In this document: piece by piece, positions 36,591 to 47,182 of the stretch
Numbering within the stretch: the stretch's first letter is position 1
Layout: every line of letters starts with the position of its first letter
NCBI GenBank assembly: GCA_025362015.1
Contig: JANYIO010000019.1
Coordinates: 1-47,672, forward strand
DNA from: Gammaproteobacteria bacterium
GTDB taxonomy: Bacteria; Pseudomonadota; Gammaproteobacteria; Pseudomonadales; Cellvibrionaceae
Length of the DNA stretch: 47,672 nt
Direction: 5' to 3'
Position numbers and translations under genes: made by a program
The notes under the pieces: generated by a model
The model's input: only the letters and a program-made list of their open reading frames with translations
What the model was told of the DNA's origin: nothing
The model's database searches: none

Positions 36591-38201
36591 TTATAATCTA
36601 GGAATTGCCGCAAGCAGTTGCTGCGTATAAACTTCTTTAGGCGCAGCAAATAATTGTTCTGTTGCGCCCTCCTCTACCAACTTGCCATTTTGCATCACTA
36701 CTACTCGATCACATAGATAACGCACCACTGACATATCGTGCGAAATAAATAACATCGTCAAACGGTGCTTTCGTGTTAGCTCCAGCAAAAGCGCAAGAAT
36801 CTGTGCACGAATTGTCACATCCAACGCTGATACTGGCTCATCAGCAATAATTAATTTTGGCTTTAAAGCAATAGCACGCGCAATTGCAATACGTTGGCGT
36901 TGGCCACCTGAAAACTCGTGGGGGTATTTACGAATAAAACGTCTATCCAAACCTACGTCATCCATTAACTGATTCACTTGTGTTAACACATTTTCATCAG
37001 TAGCCAAACCATGAATCAACAACGGTTCTGCCAAAGCATCAAACACCGTCATACGCGGATTTAGTGATGCATAAGGGTCCTGAAAAATCATTTGAAAATC
37101 CCGCCGGGATTTTTGTAATTCATGCAAAGAGAATGTACGTAAATCTTTCCCCTCCAATAAAATTTCGCCTGATTGGGCATCTACTAAACGCATAATACTG
37201 CGACCTAGAGTAGATTTTCCAGAACCAGACTCACCCACTACGCCCAAAATTTCACCGCGATTAATGGTCAAACTAATATCATCAACGCCCTTGACCACAC
37301 TGATTAAACGCTTAATAAACGCTCCACCAAATTGTGGAAAATAAGTTTTTAACTGTTTGATTTGTAAAAATGGTGGCTCTGTTATTTCAGCTAAACTCGC
37401 TGTAGGTTTTGCGGTGGTTAGTACTGCACTTAATAATTTTTGTGTGTATGCTTGAGTTGGGGTTTTAAAAATCTGTTCTGTTGTGCCCTGCTCTACTACC
37501 TTGCCTTTCTCCATGACCAAAATATGATTCGCCATTTGCGCCGCCACGCCCAAATCATGAGTGATAAAAATAACCGCAAGATTACGTGTTTTTTGCAAAT
37601 TTTTTATCAAGGTTAAAATTTGTGCTTGAACAGTTACATCAAGCGCAGTAGTAGGCTCATCGGCAATTAATAGTTGCGGCTCAGTAATAAGTGCCATAGC
37701 AATCATCACTCGCTGGCGCATTCCGCCAGAAAATTGGTGCGGGTAATCATCGATACGCACTTCTACATCGCGAATCCCTACTTCGTTTAAAGCGTTGATT
37801 GCACGTTGGCGAGCTTCTTTACGCGAAACAGGATGATGTTCTTGAACAGATTCCATTAGTTGGTCAACAACACGCATATAAGGATTAAGCGAGGTCATTG
37901 GGTCTTGAAAAATCATGCTAATTTTGTGACCGCGAATTTTGCGTAACTCAGCTTCGTTCATACGCAATAAATCTTGTTCCAAAAATTCCGCTGAGCCTTT
38001 TTCAATTTTTCCGGGCGGCATAGGAATTAAACCCAGCAAACTATAACAAGCCACAGATTTACCTGAGCCTGATTCACCCACAATACCTAAAACCTCACCC
38101 GCATTGAGTTCAAAGCTCAAATCATCAACAGCCACTGTTGTGCCGTTGCGAGTATTAAATACAACACGTAAATTTTTAACGCTTAACATAAAAATACTCA
38201 A
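36591..38201 (-). CDS. dual-domain oligopeptide ABC transporter ATP-binding protein (OppDF/YejF type)
   Basis: Two Walker A ([31 protein letters not shown]) and two signatures ([30 protein letters not shown]). Confidence 0.95.
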   Translation of the reverse strand: MSIFMLSVKNLRVVFNTRNGTTVAVDDLSFELNAGEVLGIVGESGSGKSVACYSLLGLIPMPPGKIEKGSAEFLEQDLLRMNEAELRKIRGHKISMIFQDPMTSLNPYMRVVDQLMESVQEHHPVSRKEARQRAINALNEVGIRDVEVRIDDYPHQFSGGMRQRVMIAMALITEPQLLIADEPTTALDVTVQAQILTLIKNLQKTRNLAVIFITHDLGVAAQMANHILVMEKGKVVEQGTTEQIFKTPTQAYTQKLLSAVLTTAKPTASLAEITEPPFLQIKQLKTYFPQFGGAFIKRLISVVKGVDDISLTINRGEILGVVGESGSGKSTLGRSIMRLVDAQSGEILLEGKDLRTFSLHELQKSRRDFQMIFQDPYASLNPRMTVFDALAEPLLIHGLATDENVLTQVNQLMDDVGLDRRFIRKYPHEFSGGQRQRIAIARAIALKPKLIIADEPVSALDVTIRAQILALLLELTRKHRLTMLFISHDMSVVRYLCDRVVVMQNGKLVEEGATEQLFAAPKEVYTQQLLAAIPRL

Positions 38202-38254
38202 AGTAATTTATTTACAATCACTTGCTTTTTTAACTTCCATTTACGCCAAACTAA

Positions 38255-38357
38255 ATGAATCCCGGCATTTCTTCTGAGACCGTCGGAGGCATGGAGCCGA
38301 CGTCGAGCCTACAGGGATGTACTTGCGGCGCGTCTCAGAAGGAATACCGGGATTCAT
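38255..38357. repeat. large structured intergenic inverted repeat
   Basis: Arms atgaatcccggcatttcttctgagac / gtctcagaaggaataccgggattcat enclosing a second hairpin cgtcgg-aggcatggag-ccgacg. Confidence 0.8.
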
Positions 38358-38373
38358 GTCCGCAAGCCCATAA

Positions 38374-39264
38374 CTAATCTTTCGATGCCCGTGGATCCAA
38401 CGCATCACGCAAACCATCACCTAAAAAATTTAATGAAAATAATGTGAGCGACAGAGCAAGACCGGGAAATACTAACAACCACGGATACTCCTCCATAGTT
38501 TCAGTGCCGCCAGAAATTAAAGAACCCCAGGAACTTTGCGGTGGTTGAATACCCAAGCCTAAAAAGCTTAAAAAAGATTCTAATAAAATTACACTCGGAA
38601 TAGTGAGTGTGGTGTAAACAATAATGGGGCCAAGCACATTAGGAATTAAATGACGCGTAATAATCTGCCAGGGCGATAAACCCATCGTAATCGCAGCCTC
38701 AACAAACTCCTGACGTTTAATGGTAAGCACTTGGCCGCGCACAATCCGCGCCATAGTCAACCACTCCACAGCACCAATCGCTAAAAATAATAGCAACATA
38801 CTGCTACCAAATATTACTGTTAATAAAATAATAAAAATAGTAAAGGGTAAAGCGTAAAGTGCATCCACAATACGCATCATAATTGCATCAACACGGCCAC
38901 CTAAAAAACCTGCCGTTGCGCCCCAGAGCACACCAATTAACAATGCAACTGCAGTTGCAATAAACCCCACCATTAACGACACACGGCTGCCATACATAAT
39001 TCGCGTGAGCTGATCTCGACCTAGCACATCCGTGCCCAACCAATGTTGTTGCGATGGGGATGTTGCACCCAATTCCAAATTTTGGCCTTCGTAGGTGTAA
39101 GGTGCGATCAATGGCGTAAGTAGCGCAATCGCGATGAAGAAAATTAAAATACACAAACCAATCATGGCCATTTTATTTTTACGCAAGCGAATAAAAGCAT
39201 CTTGGGTGAGAGATGTGCCTTTTTCGATGTTGATATTTAACTCATTCATGTTAGCGCCCCCCAC
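38374..39264 (-). CDS. peptide ABC transporter permease (OppC type)
   Basis: HWLGTDVLGRDQLTRIMYGSRVSLMVG; EAAITMGLSPWQIITRHLIPNVLGPI. Confidence 0.95.
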   Translation of the reverse strand: MGGANMNELNINIEKGTSLTQDAFIRLRKNKMAMIGLCILIFFIAIALLTPLIAPYTYEGQNLELGATSPSQQHWLGTDVLGRDQLTRIMYGSRVSLMVGFIATAVALLIGVLWGATAGFLGGRVDAIMMRIVDALYALPFTIFIILLTVIFGSSMLLLFLAIGAVEWLTMARIVRGQVLTIKRQEFVEAAITMGLSPWQIITRHLIPNVLGPIIVYTTLTIPSVILLESFLSFLGLGIQPPQSSWGSLISGGTETMEEYPWLLVFPGLALSLTLFSLNFLGDGLRDALDPRASKD

Positions 39265-40186
39265 TCACTTCTTGCCGTAATTTTGGGTTCAGCAATACTA
39301 GCAACACATCCGCCAACAAATTAAATATCACAATTAAAAACGCAAAGAAAATCGTGCAACCCATAATCATAGTGTAATCACGGTTAAATGCAGCCTGCAC
39401 ATAAAAACGACCAAGGCCAGGAATTTGAAAAATAGTTTCCACCACAAAAGAACCCGCGAGCAAACCTGCAATTGCGGGGCCTAAAAAAGAAATCACCGGA
39501 GTGATGCCGCCACGCAAAGCATGAACAAAAACAATTCGCGCTGTGGATAAACCTTTCGCACGCGCAGTGCGAATATAATCCTGCGATAAAATTTCTAACA
39601 TCCCACCACGACTAATACGCGCAATATATGCAGCATAAGCTGCGCCTAAAGTAACTGACGGCAATATTTTATCACCATCAATTTGCCCCCAGCCTGCAAC
39701 GGGTAACCACTGCAACCAAATACCAAAAATTAATAATAAGAGAGGACCCAGTACAAATGATGGCATGCAGATACCAATCATCGCAGTCGACATAGGCACA
39801 TAGTCTTGCAATGAGTTCGGTTTTAAAGAAGCAGTAATACCTGCGATGAGACCAAAAATTAAAGCAAATAATGTTGCATAAAAAGCCAATTCCATTGTTG
39901 GAGGGAAACCCGCAGCAATTAAATCATTTACAGTATGACTTTGAAATTTAAAAGAGGGGCCGAAATCACCGTGCAGAAGACTCCATAAATAATCAAGGTA
40001 TTGTTTCCAAAGCGGATCATTAAGATGATAATGTTCGTTTAAATGTTTTATAACCTCAGGTGGAACATTTCTATCTTGATCAAAAGGTCCACCAGGAGCA
40101 GACCTCACCATAATAAAAGTCAACAAAGAAACCCCCAATAAAACCGGGATACTTTGCAAAATACGCTTTAAAATAAACAAATACAT
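39251..40186 (-). CDS. peptide ABC transporter permease (OppB type)
   Basis: ILQSIPVLLGVSLLTFIMVRSAPGGPF; DYIRTARAKGLSTARIVFVHALRGGITPVI. Confidence 0.95.
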   Translation of the reverse strand: MYLFILKRILQSIPVLLGVSLLTFIMVRSAPGGPFDQDRNVPPEVIKHLNEHYHLNDPLWKQYLDYLWSLLHGDFGPSFKFQSHTVNDLIAAGFPPTMELAFYATLFALIFGLIAGITASLKPNSLQDYVPMSTAMIGICMPSFVLGPLLLLIFGIWLQWLPVAGWGQIDGDKILPSVTLGAAYAAYIARISRGGMLEILSQDYIRTARAKGLSTARIVFVHALRGGITPVISFLGPAIAGLLAGSFVVETIFQIPGLGRFYVQAAFNRDYTMIMGCTIFFAFLIVIFNLLADVLLVLLNPKLRQEVSGGR

Positions 40187-40202
40187 TAAATAACTCGACT
40201 CA

Positions 40203-41813
40203 TCATGGTATTAAATATACATTTTTAAATGGGTAATAATCCATTAAATTATCATACCAACCTTGGACAGATGGACTCACTAATCTATTCCAGTTATAGG
40301 TATAAAAGGGAAGAATAGGAACTGAATCAACCAGGATTTTTTCCGCTTCCTGAAAATAGGCCATACGTTTTTCTTTATAGCTTTCCAAGGCAGCCTTTGC
40401 CAACAAGGCATCATAATGTGAGTTAGAAAAACCCGTTCTATTGTTACCATTATCTGTTATGAACATTTCCAGAAAAGTATTTGGATCAAGATAATCGCCA
40501 ACCCATGAAGCGCGATCAATTTGATAATCCATTTGTTTTTCCTTGTCTAGGAAAACTTTCCATTCAGTATTTTCCAACACTACGTTAATACCTAAATTCT
40601 GTTTCCACATTTGCTGAACAGCTACAGCAATATTTTGGTGCTCATCGCTGGTATTGAATGTAATTTTTAGCTCTGGGAAACCGACTCCATTCGGGTACCC
40701 AGCCTCCGCCAACAATTTCTGAGCGAGGCTAATATTAAAGGGCATTTTAGCCTGAGCAACATAACCATGAGTATCTGGTGGCGTTAAACTATAGGCAGGA
40801 ATTTGTCCAAACTTTGTTACATATTCAACAATTTTATTGCGGTCAATTGAGTAAGCAAGAGCTTTTCTTACCCGGACATCATCCAAAGGTTTTATCCTGT
40901 TATTGAAACGATAAAAGTAAGTCGCGTAGTTGGCGTATGAGCGCAGCGCAGGATCTTTTGTCTTTTTATAGACTGCCAATTTGTCTCTTGGTAAATAGTA
41001 AGTGGCATGAAGCTGTCCAGATCTAAACATTCGCTCTTCTGTGGAAGATTTTTGAATCGGGTAATATCGAATCTCATTCAAGTGAACATTTTTTGCGTCC
41101 CAATAGTTAGGGTTTTTCTTTACCGATAGATATTTATTAGGTGTCCATTCGCTCAATATGAAAGGACCATTATTGACAAAATTTTCAGGCCTAGTCCAGC
41201 GCGTTCCTCGCTCATCAAGTGCACCAAATTTTTTTATTGTGGGAATATGTACGGGATACATACTGTGATGATCTAACAATTGTAAAAAGTAAGGGGTTGG
41301 AGCAATTAATGTCACCTGCAATGTTTGTTGATCTAGAACTTTAGCACCGAACTCCTCAACACCAACTTTCTTTTCATAAATATTTTGCCCATTCTTTATT
41401 ACAAAGTAAGACGATGCATATTCATTACCTAGTGCTGGCATTAATCCACGCAACCAAGATTGGACAAAATCATTTGCTACAAGCTTTTCTCCATTTGACC
41501 ATTTAGCGGAATCGCGGATGTGAAATGTGTAAACCATCCCATCATCGGAAACCTCCCAGCTTTCTGCCACAGCTGGAACTATTTCCAATGTCTGTGGATT
41601 TTTCGATACCAACCCCTCGTACAATGACAATATGACATGGTACTCAGGCATTCCGCTGGTTGACTGTGGATCAACAGTAGAAATTTCATCACCATTCCCA
41701 ACATGCAATATCTGCTGCTCGTTACCAAGCTCCACAAGAGTTTTATGTTTCTTGCAGTCACTAAGTGCAATGACGGAGATGAACATAAGAAGAATACGAA
41801 GAAAATGTTTCAT
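40203..41813 (-). CDS. periplasmic oligopeptide-binding protein (OppA type)
   Basis: MKHFLRILLMFISVIALSDCKK lipoprotein signal; EPQ-like DEISTVDPQSTSGMPEYHVILSLYEGLVS; SBP_bac_5 fold. Confidence 0.94.
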   Translation of the reverse strand: MKHFLRILLMFISVIALSDCKKHKTLVELGNEQQILHVGNGDEISTVDPQSTSGMPEYHVILSLYEGLVSKNPQTLEIVPAVAESWEVSDDGMVYTFHIRDSAKWSNGEKLVANDFVQSWLRGLMPALGNEYASSYFVIKNGQNIYEKKVGVEEFGAKVLDQQTLQVTLIAPTPYFLQLLDHHSMYPVHIPTIKKFGALDERGTRWTRPENFVNNGPFILSEWTPNKYLSVKKNPNYWDAKNVHLNEIRYYPIQKSSTEERMFRSGQLHATYYLPRDKLAVYKKTKDPALRSYANYATYFYRFNNRIKPLDDVRVRKALAYSIDRNKIVEYVTKFGQIPAYSLTPPDTHGYVAQAKMPFNISLAQKLLAEAGYPNGVGFPELKITFNTSDEHQNIAVAVQQMWKQNLGINVVLENTEWKVFLDKEKQMDYQIDRASWVGDYLDPNTFLEMFITDNGNNRTGFSNSHYDALLAKAALESYKEKRMAYFQEAEKILVDSVPILPFYTYNWNRLVSPSVQGWYDNLMDYYPFKNVYLIP

Positions 41814-41846
41814 TAAAGCTCGGGGAGTTGAGGATTAGATATTATC

Positions 41847-41912
41847 GTCATCCTCGCGTAAGCGGGGATCCATGCTTTTAAGAGCTGGATCCCCGCCTGC
41901 GCGAGGATGACA
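41847..41912. repeat. palindromic intergenic repeat
   Basis: gtcatcctcgcgtaagcggggatcca ... tggatccccgcctgcgcgaggatgac. Confidence 0.85.
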
Positions 41913-41943
41913 ACGGAGTTTTTTATTTACTTATGAATAAAAA

Positions 41944-44037
41944 TCAATGTGTTTTTTCTAATGTTTTCGCAAAGGCATCAAAACTAAATGGCCTGCCCAA
42001 AAACTCAGCAACAAAATCTGCCGCATCTTTAGCACCGCCAGGGGCTAATATTGTTTTGCGATAACGCTGCGCTACTATCGGATTACGCAAACCTTCTTTT
42101 TCAAATTCGCTGAACATATCACTCGCAATGACTAGCGACCACATATAGGTGTAGTACATTGCTGAGTAGCCATTCAAGTGGCCGAAGCTCGCATAAAAGT
42201 GTGTGCCAGCTACATAACTAAAGGGTGAATAAGTCGATTGTATTTGTTCCATCACTTTATCTAAATCAATATTGGCTGGGTCTTTGTTATAAATGTTGAG
42301 TGACATTGCGGCATAAAATAATTGATGTTTAGTCCACAAACCACGACCAAAATTGCGCCCAGCGCGCATTTTTTCAACTAATGCTTTGGGGATAACTTCA
42401 CCTTTGGTATTGCTCGCAAAACTGGCAAGTGTGTCGGCATCCCACACCCACTCCTCCAACATTTGTGATGGTGCTTCTACGAAATCATGTTCTGTTCTAG
42501 TTCCCGAAAAGGCAATCCTTTGATGATCTCCCGCAAAAATCTCATGCAACAAATGGCCAAATTCATGCAGGAAAGTTTCTACATCATCATGCTCCATCAA
42601 TTCATTAGGATTATCGCCACCAGGAAAATTGCACACTAAAGCAGAGGTAGGTATTTGCAAGCCGCTTACGCCACTCATAATGCCGAAATGCGCTGCGTGT
42701 TTATATTTTCCATCGCGCGGATGCAAATCTAAATAAAAACGACCAATGACTTTATCACCATCCCACACTTCATAAGCTTTCACCGACGGATCCCAGGCTT
42801 CAGTTTGCCAAGGCTTAATAGTGACGCCAAACATAGTTTGTGTTAAATCAAAAATGCCTTGTTGCACTTTTGCAAAGGGAAAATACTGGCGAATTTTTTG
42901 CGCATCCACTTGATACTGTTCTTTTTTAATCAGCTGTTCTAAATAGAGTTTTTGCCAATCAGCCACACGTTTTGCGTAGGGGTCAATCTTTAACAACCGC
43001 TTATATAAAACTTGTAGTTCTTGTGTGGCTCGCGGCGTAGCAAGCATTGATACCTTGTCGATAAATTCCTGCGCATTTTGTGAAGTTTTAATCATTTTAT
43101 CTTCGGTTACGTAAGTCGCGTAATCGGGGTAGCCAAGGATTGTTGCCAACTCATGACGTTTGCTTAATAGCTCTTGCAACACAACTTTATTTTCTGGATA
43201 AGCCATGTTGCGATAGGCTTTATATAACCGCTCACGCAGTGCATCGCTTTCAGCATATTGCATGATTGGCATATAATCTGGCATATCCGTAGTGATAATA
43301 ATTTTCCCTTCGGCATTCGGTTTATGTTTGTCAATATAGTCTCGCGGTAAGCCTTTTAATTCCTTTACGGAATTCAATTCTATTTTTTTTCCGCCTTCGC
43401 GATAATTTTTATCAAACTGTTGGCCAACTAAATTAATTGCTTCATTGAGCTCTTTAATTTTAGCGCGGGTTGCGTCATCTTTATCTACACCAGAACGATG
43501 GTAGTCACGTAGCATATGCTCGACATAACGCTTATCTTCATCCGTTAACTTATTCACATCCACTTTACTAATGGCATCATAAATAGGCCGAGACAAACTT
43601 ATTTCACTAATGAGTTCAACCCAATGCTGTTCACAATTCTCGCCTGCCACTCTAACTTCTTTGTTAGGGTGAACATTGGAGTAAAGTCCTGCACGATTCA
43701 TTTGTCCATCAATTAACATATCCATGTGGTTAATTTGATCCAACAAGGCTGCATCAGCAACAATCACTTTACCTTTGGTAAAACTATCCAATTGTGTAGC
43801 AACGATTTTGTAATCTGCTTCACAAGATTGAAGATAATTTTTTGCCTCAACATCACTTGGCAACTCCCACGCTTGAAACTGTAGCAGTGATTCAGGCTTA
43901 TTATTTGACTTTGGTAATGACTGCTGACAAGCGACTAAGGTACAAGCAGCAATGAATGTTGCCCCATACACAAAACTATTATTAAAGATCATTCGCGTTA
44001 ATCTCTTAGTGATTGGTTTTATAGGTACTGATTTCAT
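41944..44037 (-). CDS. M3-family zinc metallopeptidase, probable lipoprotein (start taken at internal Met)
   Basis: TFLHEFGHLLHEIFAGDHQ zinc motif; FIAACTLVACQQ lipobox-like signal. Confidence 0.9.
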   Translation of the reverse strand: MKSVPIKPITKRLTRMIFNNSFVYGATFIAACTLVACQQSLPKSNNKPESLLQFQAWELPSDVEAKNYLQSCEADYKIVATQLDSFTKGKVIVADAALLDQINHMDMLIDGQMNRAGLYSNVHPNKEVRVAGENCEQHWVELISEISLSRPIYDAISKVDVNKLTDEDKRYVEHMLRDYHRSGVDKDDATRAKIKELNEAINLVGQQFDKNYREGGKKIELNSVKELKGLPRDYIDKHKPNAEGKIIITTDMPDYMPIMQYAESDALRERLYKAYRNMAYPENKVVLQELLSKRHELATILGYPDYATYVTEDKMIKTSQNAQEFIDKVSMLATPRATQELQVLYKRLLKIDPYAKRVADWQKLYLEQLIKKEQYQVDAQKIRQYFPFAKVQQGIFDLTQTMFGVTIKPWQTEAWDPSVKAYEVWDGDKVIGRFYLDLHPRDGKYKHAAHFGIMSGVSGLQIPTSALVCNFPGGDNPNELMEHDDVETFLHEFGHLLHEIFAGDHQRIAFSGTRTEHDFVEAPSQMLEEWVWDADTLASFASNTKGEVIPKALVEKMRAGRNFGRGLWTKHQLFYAAMSLNIYNKDPANIDLDKVMEQIQSTYSPFSYVAGTHFYASFGHLNGYSAMYYTYMWSLVIASDMFSEFEKEGLRNPIVAQRYRKTILAPGGAKDAADFVAEFLGRPFSFDAFAKTLEKTH

Positions 44038-44286
44038 AGGTGCTGTAACCTTAACATTAAATTTGGTTATAATTCGAGCAAGCCAAGGGTTTTTATTGTG
44101 GCTTATCAGGCAATGTTGAAACAGACGAATGTTGAAATAAACGCCGACCATCTACTAGAAAGTTTCTGCATGGTATTACACTTTAAAACAGGTGCAAAGC
44201 CGCTTTTATAAACTGTGTGACTTCAGTCGGTGGTGCTGGAATTAGGTTTTGCCCTAGTACGCTTTATGCCTCTTAGTTTTTCAATG

Positions 44287-45690
44287 TTAATCAAAATTTT
44301 TTACAATTTGTTCAACCATTTTTTTAGCGTCGCCAAACAACATCATGGTATTGTCTTTATAAAATATTTCATTATCAACACCCGCATAACCGGAGGCCAT
44401 ACTACGCTTTATAAACAATACCGTACGTGCTTTTTCTACCTCTAAAATTGGCATGCCATAAATTGGACTTTGCGGATTCGATTTAGCTGCTGGATTAGTA
44501 ACATCATTTGCACCAATAACAAACGCAACATCCGTTGTGGCAAATTCGTTATTTATATCATCTAACTCAAATACATCGTCGTAAGAAACATTGGCTTCGG
44601 CCAGCAATACATTCATGTGCCCCGGCATACGCCCCGCAACGGGATGTATTGCATAACTCACTTTTACTCCCGCCGCTTTTAACACATCGCCCATTTCACG
44701 TAACGCATGTTGCGCTTGCGCGACAGCCATACCATAGCCTGGGACAATAATAACTGAGCCAGCATTTTTTAAAATAAATGCGGCGTCTTCAGCACTACCG
44801 CGTTTTACCGGACGTTCATTTGTTGAAATTGCAGCACCGCCATTTTCTGCTGCACCAAAGCCGCCGAGAATGACATTAAAAAATGAACGGTTCATTCCTT
44901 TGCACATGATGTAGGACAAAATCGCACCTGACGAACCAACCAATGCACCGGTAACAATTAATGCACTGTTGTGCAGGGTAAAACCTATACCCGCAGCGGC
45001 CCAACCCGAATAAGAATTGAGCATGGAAACTACCACCGGCATATCCGCGCCGCCGATAGGAATAATCAACAAAAAACCTAGTAGAAATGCGATTGCGGCC
45101 ATACCCCAAAATAAACAGGGCGCTTGCTCGAAACAAAAAAGTATCATCAAACCAACAATTGCAAAACCTAATAATGCATTTAAAAAGTGTTGGCCTTTAA
45201 ACACTATCGGTTTGCCTGACATTAAGCCTTGTAATTTTGTAAACGCAATAATTGAACCGGAAAATGTAATTGCGCCTATGACCACACCTATACCCATTTC
45301 GATACGACTGGAAATAAAAATTTCGCCTGCATCATTTAACAAATGAAATGCATTGGGATTACTAAATGCAGCACCGGCAACTAAAACTGCGGCGAGCCCC
45401 ACCAAGCTATGAAAAGCAGCGACTAACTGCGGCATTGCCGTCATGGCAATATTGCGAGCAATAAAAATTCCAATGACGGCACCAATCGTGAGTGCCATCA
45501 CTATCCAACCATAGGAAGCGACTGCAGGGCTGAGCATGGTCGTCACAACCGCTATGAGCATACCCAACATACCGACTAAATTTCCACGCCGCGATGATTC
45601 AGGTGATGACAACCCACGCAACGCCACAATGAACATGACTGCTGCTATTAAATATGCCAGCGATGTTAAATTTTGATGAAGCTCTTGCAT
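44287..45690 (-). CDS. pntB: NAD(P) transhydrogenase beta subunit
   Basis: IIVPGYGMAVAQAQHALREMGDVLKAAGVKVSYAIHPVAGRMPGHMNVLLAEA. Confidence 0.97.
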   Translation of the reverse strand: MQELHQNLTSLAYLIAAVMFIVALRGLSSPESSRRGNLVGMLGMLIAVVTTMLSPAVASYGWIVMALTIGAVIGIFIARNIAMTAMPQLVAAFHSLVGLAAVLVAGAAFSNPNAFHLLNDAGEIFISSRIEMGIGVVIGAITFSGSIIAFTKLQGLMSGKPIVFKGQHFLNALLGFAIVGLMILFCFEQAPCLFWGMAAIAFLLGFLLIIPIGGADMPVVVSMLNSYSGWAAAGIGFTLHNSALIVTGALVGSSGAILSYIMCKGMNRSFFNVILGGFGAAENGGAAISTNERPVKRGSAEDAAFILKNAGSVIIVPGYGMAVAQAQHALREMGDVLKAAGVKVSYAIHPVAGRMPGHMNVLLAEANVSYDDVFELDDINNEFATTDVAFVIGANDVTNPAAKSNPQSPIYGMPILEVEKARTVLFIKRSMASGYAGVDNEIFYKDNTMMLFGDAKKMVEQIVKNFD

Positions 45691-45723
45691 AAGACCCCCG
45701 TTATTTTTTCTTTTTATACCCTA

Positions 45724-46005
45724 TTATTTTCTTTTATACATAGCAAGCATGCGTTGGGTGACAGTGAAACCACCAAAAATATTAATCGCTGCCAATACCA
45801 TAGCAACGAAGCCTAATACTTTTGATAAACTCATTTCAGCCGGACCAACGGCTATTATTGCACCCACAATAATGACACTGGAAATGGCATTAGTAACGGA
45901 CATTAAAGGTGTATGCAGTGCTGGAGTTACGCTCCATACCACGTAATAACCAACAAAAATTGCTAAAACAAAAATTGATAATTGCGAAACAAAATTTGCT
46001 TCCAT
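45724..46005 (-). CDS. NAD(P) transhydrogenase alpha subunit, membrane part
   Basis: FVGYYVVWSVTPALHTPLMSVTNAISSVIIVGAI. Confidence 0.95.
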   Translation of the reverse strand: MEANFVSQLSIFVLAIFVGYYVVWSVTPALHTPLMSVTNAISSVIIVGAIIAVGPAEMSLSKVLGFVAMVLAAINIFGGFTVTQRMLAMYKRK

Positions 46006-46006
46006 T

Positions 46007-47182
46007 TCATTGCTCCTGTTTCAATTTAAACGCCGGGTGAATAATTTCACCCGCATGAGTTAACGCAGATGCTGTCAAAATTTCATCTTGCCAATTGAAG
46101 TTAACGTTTTTTGTTGTGGTATCAACATGAGGGGTTAAATAATGCAAAAGATTTTTGGCATAAAGTACACTGGCATCCGCAGACAAACGACTTGGAATAT
46201 TAAATAGCCCAACAATCGTCACGCCATTAATTTCAATAACCTCACCCGGTTTGGTCAATGTGCAGTTGCCACCCTGCTCTGATGCAAGATCAACAATCAC
46301 CGAACCAGCACGCATGGAATGTACCATATCATCGTTAATTAATATCGGGGCTTTACGACCAGGAATGAGTGCTGTGCAAATAACAATATCTTGTTTTTTT
46401 AACGTCTCGGCGACTAATTCTGCCTGACGACGCTTATAGTCATCGCTCATTTCTTTGGCGTAACCGCCTGCGGTTTCAGCTTGTTTTACTTCTTCACTTT
46501 CTACCATCACAAATTTTCCGCCAAGGCTTTCAACTTGCTCTTTGGATGCAGCGCGAACATCCGTTGCGGATACAATTGCCCCTAAACGTTTTGCCGTAGC
46601 AATTGCCTGTAATCCGGCAACGCCAGCGCCCAACACCAACACGCGTGCAGGTGCAATAGTCCCCGCTGCAGTCATCATCATGGGCATTGCGCGATCATAA
46701 ACATTGATCGCTTCAATGACTGCACGATAGCCTGCTAAATTACTTTGCGAACTGAGTACATCCATACTTTGTGCACGCGAAATACGCGGCACAAACTCTA
46801 ATGCAATGGCAGTAATACCTGCAGCAGCATAAGCTGCTATGGCGGCTGTATTCGCATATGGCGATAACATCGCGAGCAAAATTGCACCGCGTTTAAATAG
46901 TGCTAGCTCATCAACATCGCCGTCACCAGATAAATTATCTTGCGCCAACAGAGGACGCTGTACTTTTAAAATAATATCGCTGTCGCCTAATAACGTTTTT
47001 AAATCAGATTCAATCTGCGCACCTGCTGCGATATAGGCATCATCTGTTATGCGACTTGCTTCACCTGCACCCGTCTCTACCAACACGCTACAACCTAGTG
47101 CGATAAATTTCTTTACCGTTTCCGGTGTGGCAGCAACTCTTCGTTCGTGCGCGCGACGCTCTTTGGGTACGGCTATTTTCAT
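46007..47182 (-). CDS. pntA: NAD(P) transhydrogenase alpha subunit, NAD-binding part
   Basis: MKIAVPKERRAHERRVAATPETVKKFIALG; VLVLGAGVAGLQAIATAKRLGAIVSATDVR. Confidence 0.96.
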   Translation of the reverse strand: MKIAVPKERRAHERRVAATPETVKKFIALGCSVLVETGAGEASRITDDAYIAAGAQIESDLKTLLGDSDIILKVQRPLLAQDNLSGDGDVDELALFKRGAILLAMLSPYANTAAIAAYAAAGITAIALEFVPRISRAQSMDVLSSQSNLAGYRAVIEAINVYDRAMPMMMTAAGTIAPARVLVLGAGVAGLQAIATAKRLGAIVSATDVRAASKEQVESLGGKFVMVESEEVKQAETAGGYAKEMSDDYKRRQAELVAETLKKQDIVICTALIPGRKAPILINDDMVHSMRAGSVIVDLASEQGGNCTLTKPGEVIEINGVTIVGLFNIPSRLSADASVLYAKNLLHYLTPHVDTTTKNVNFNWQDEILTASALTHAGEIIHPAFKLKQEQ

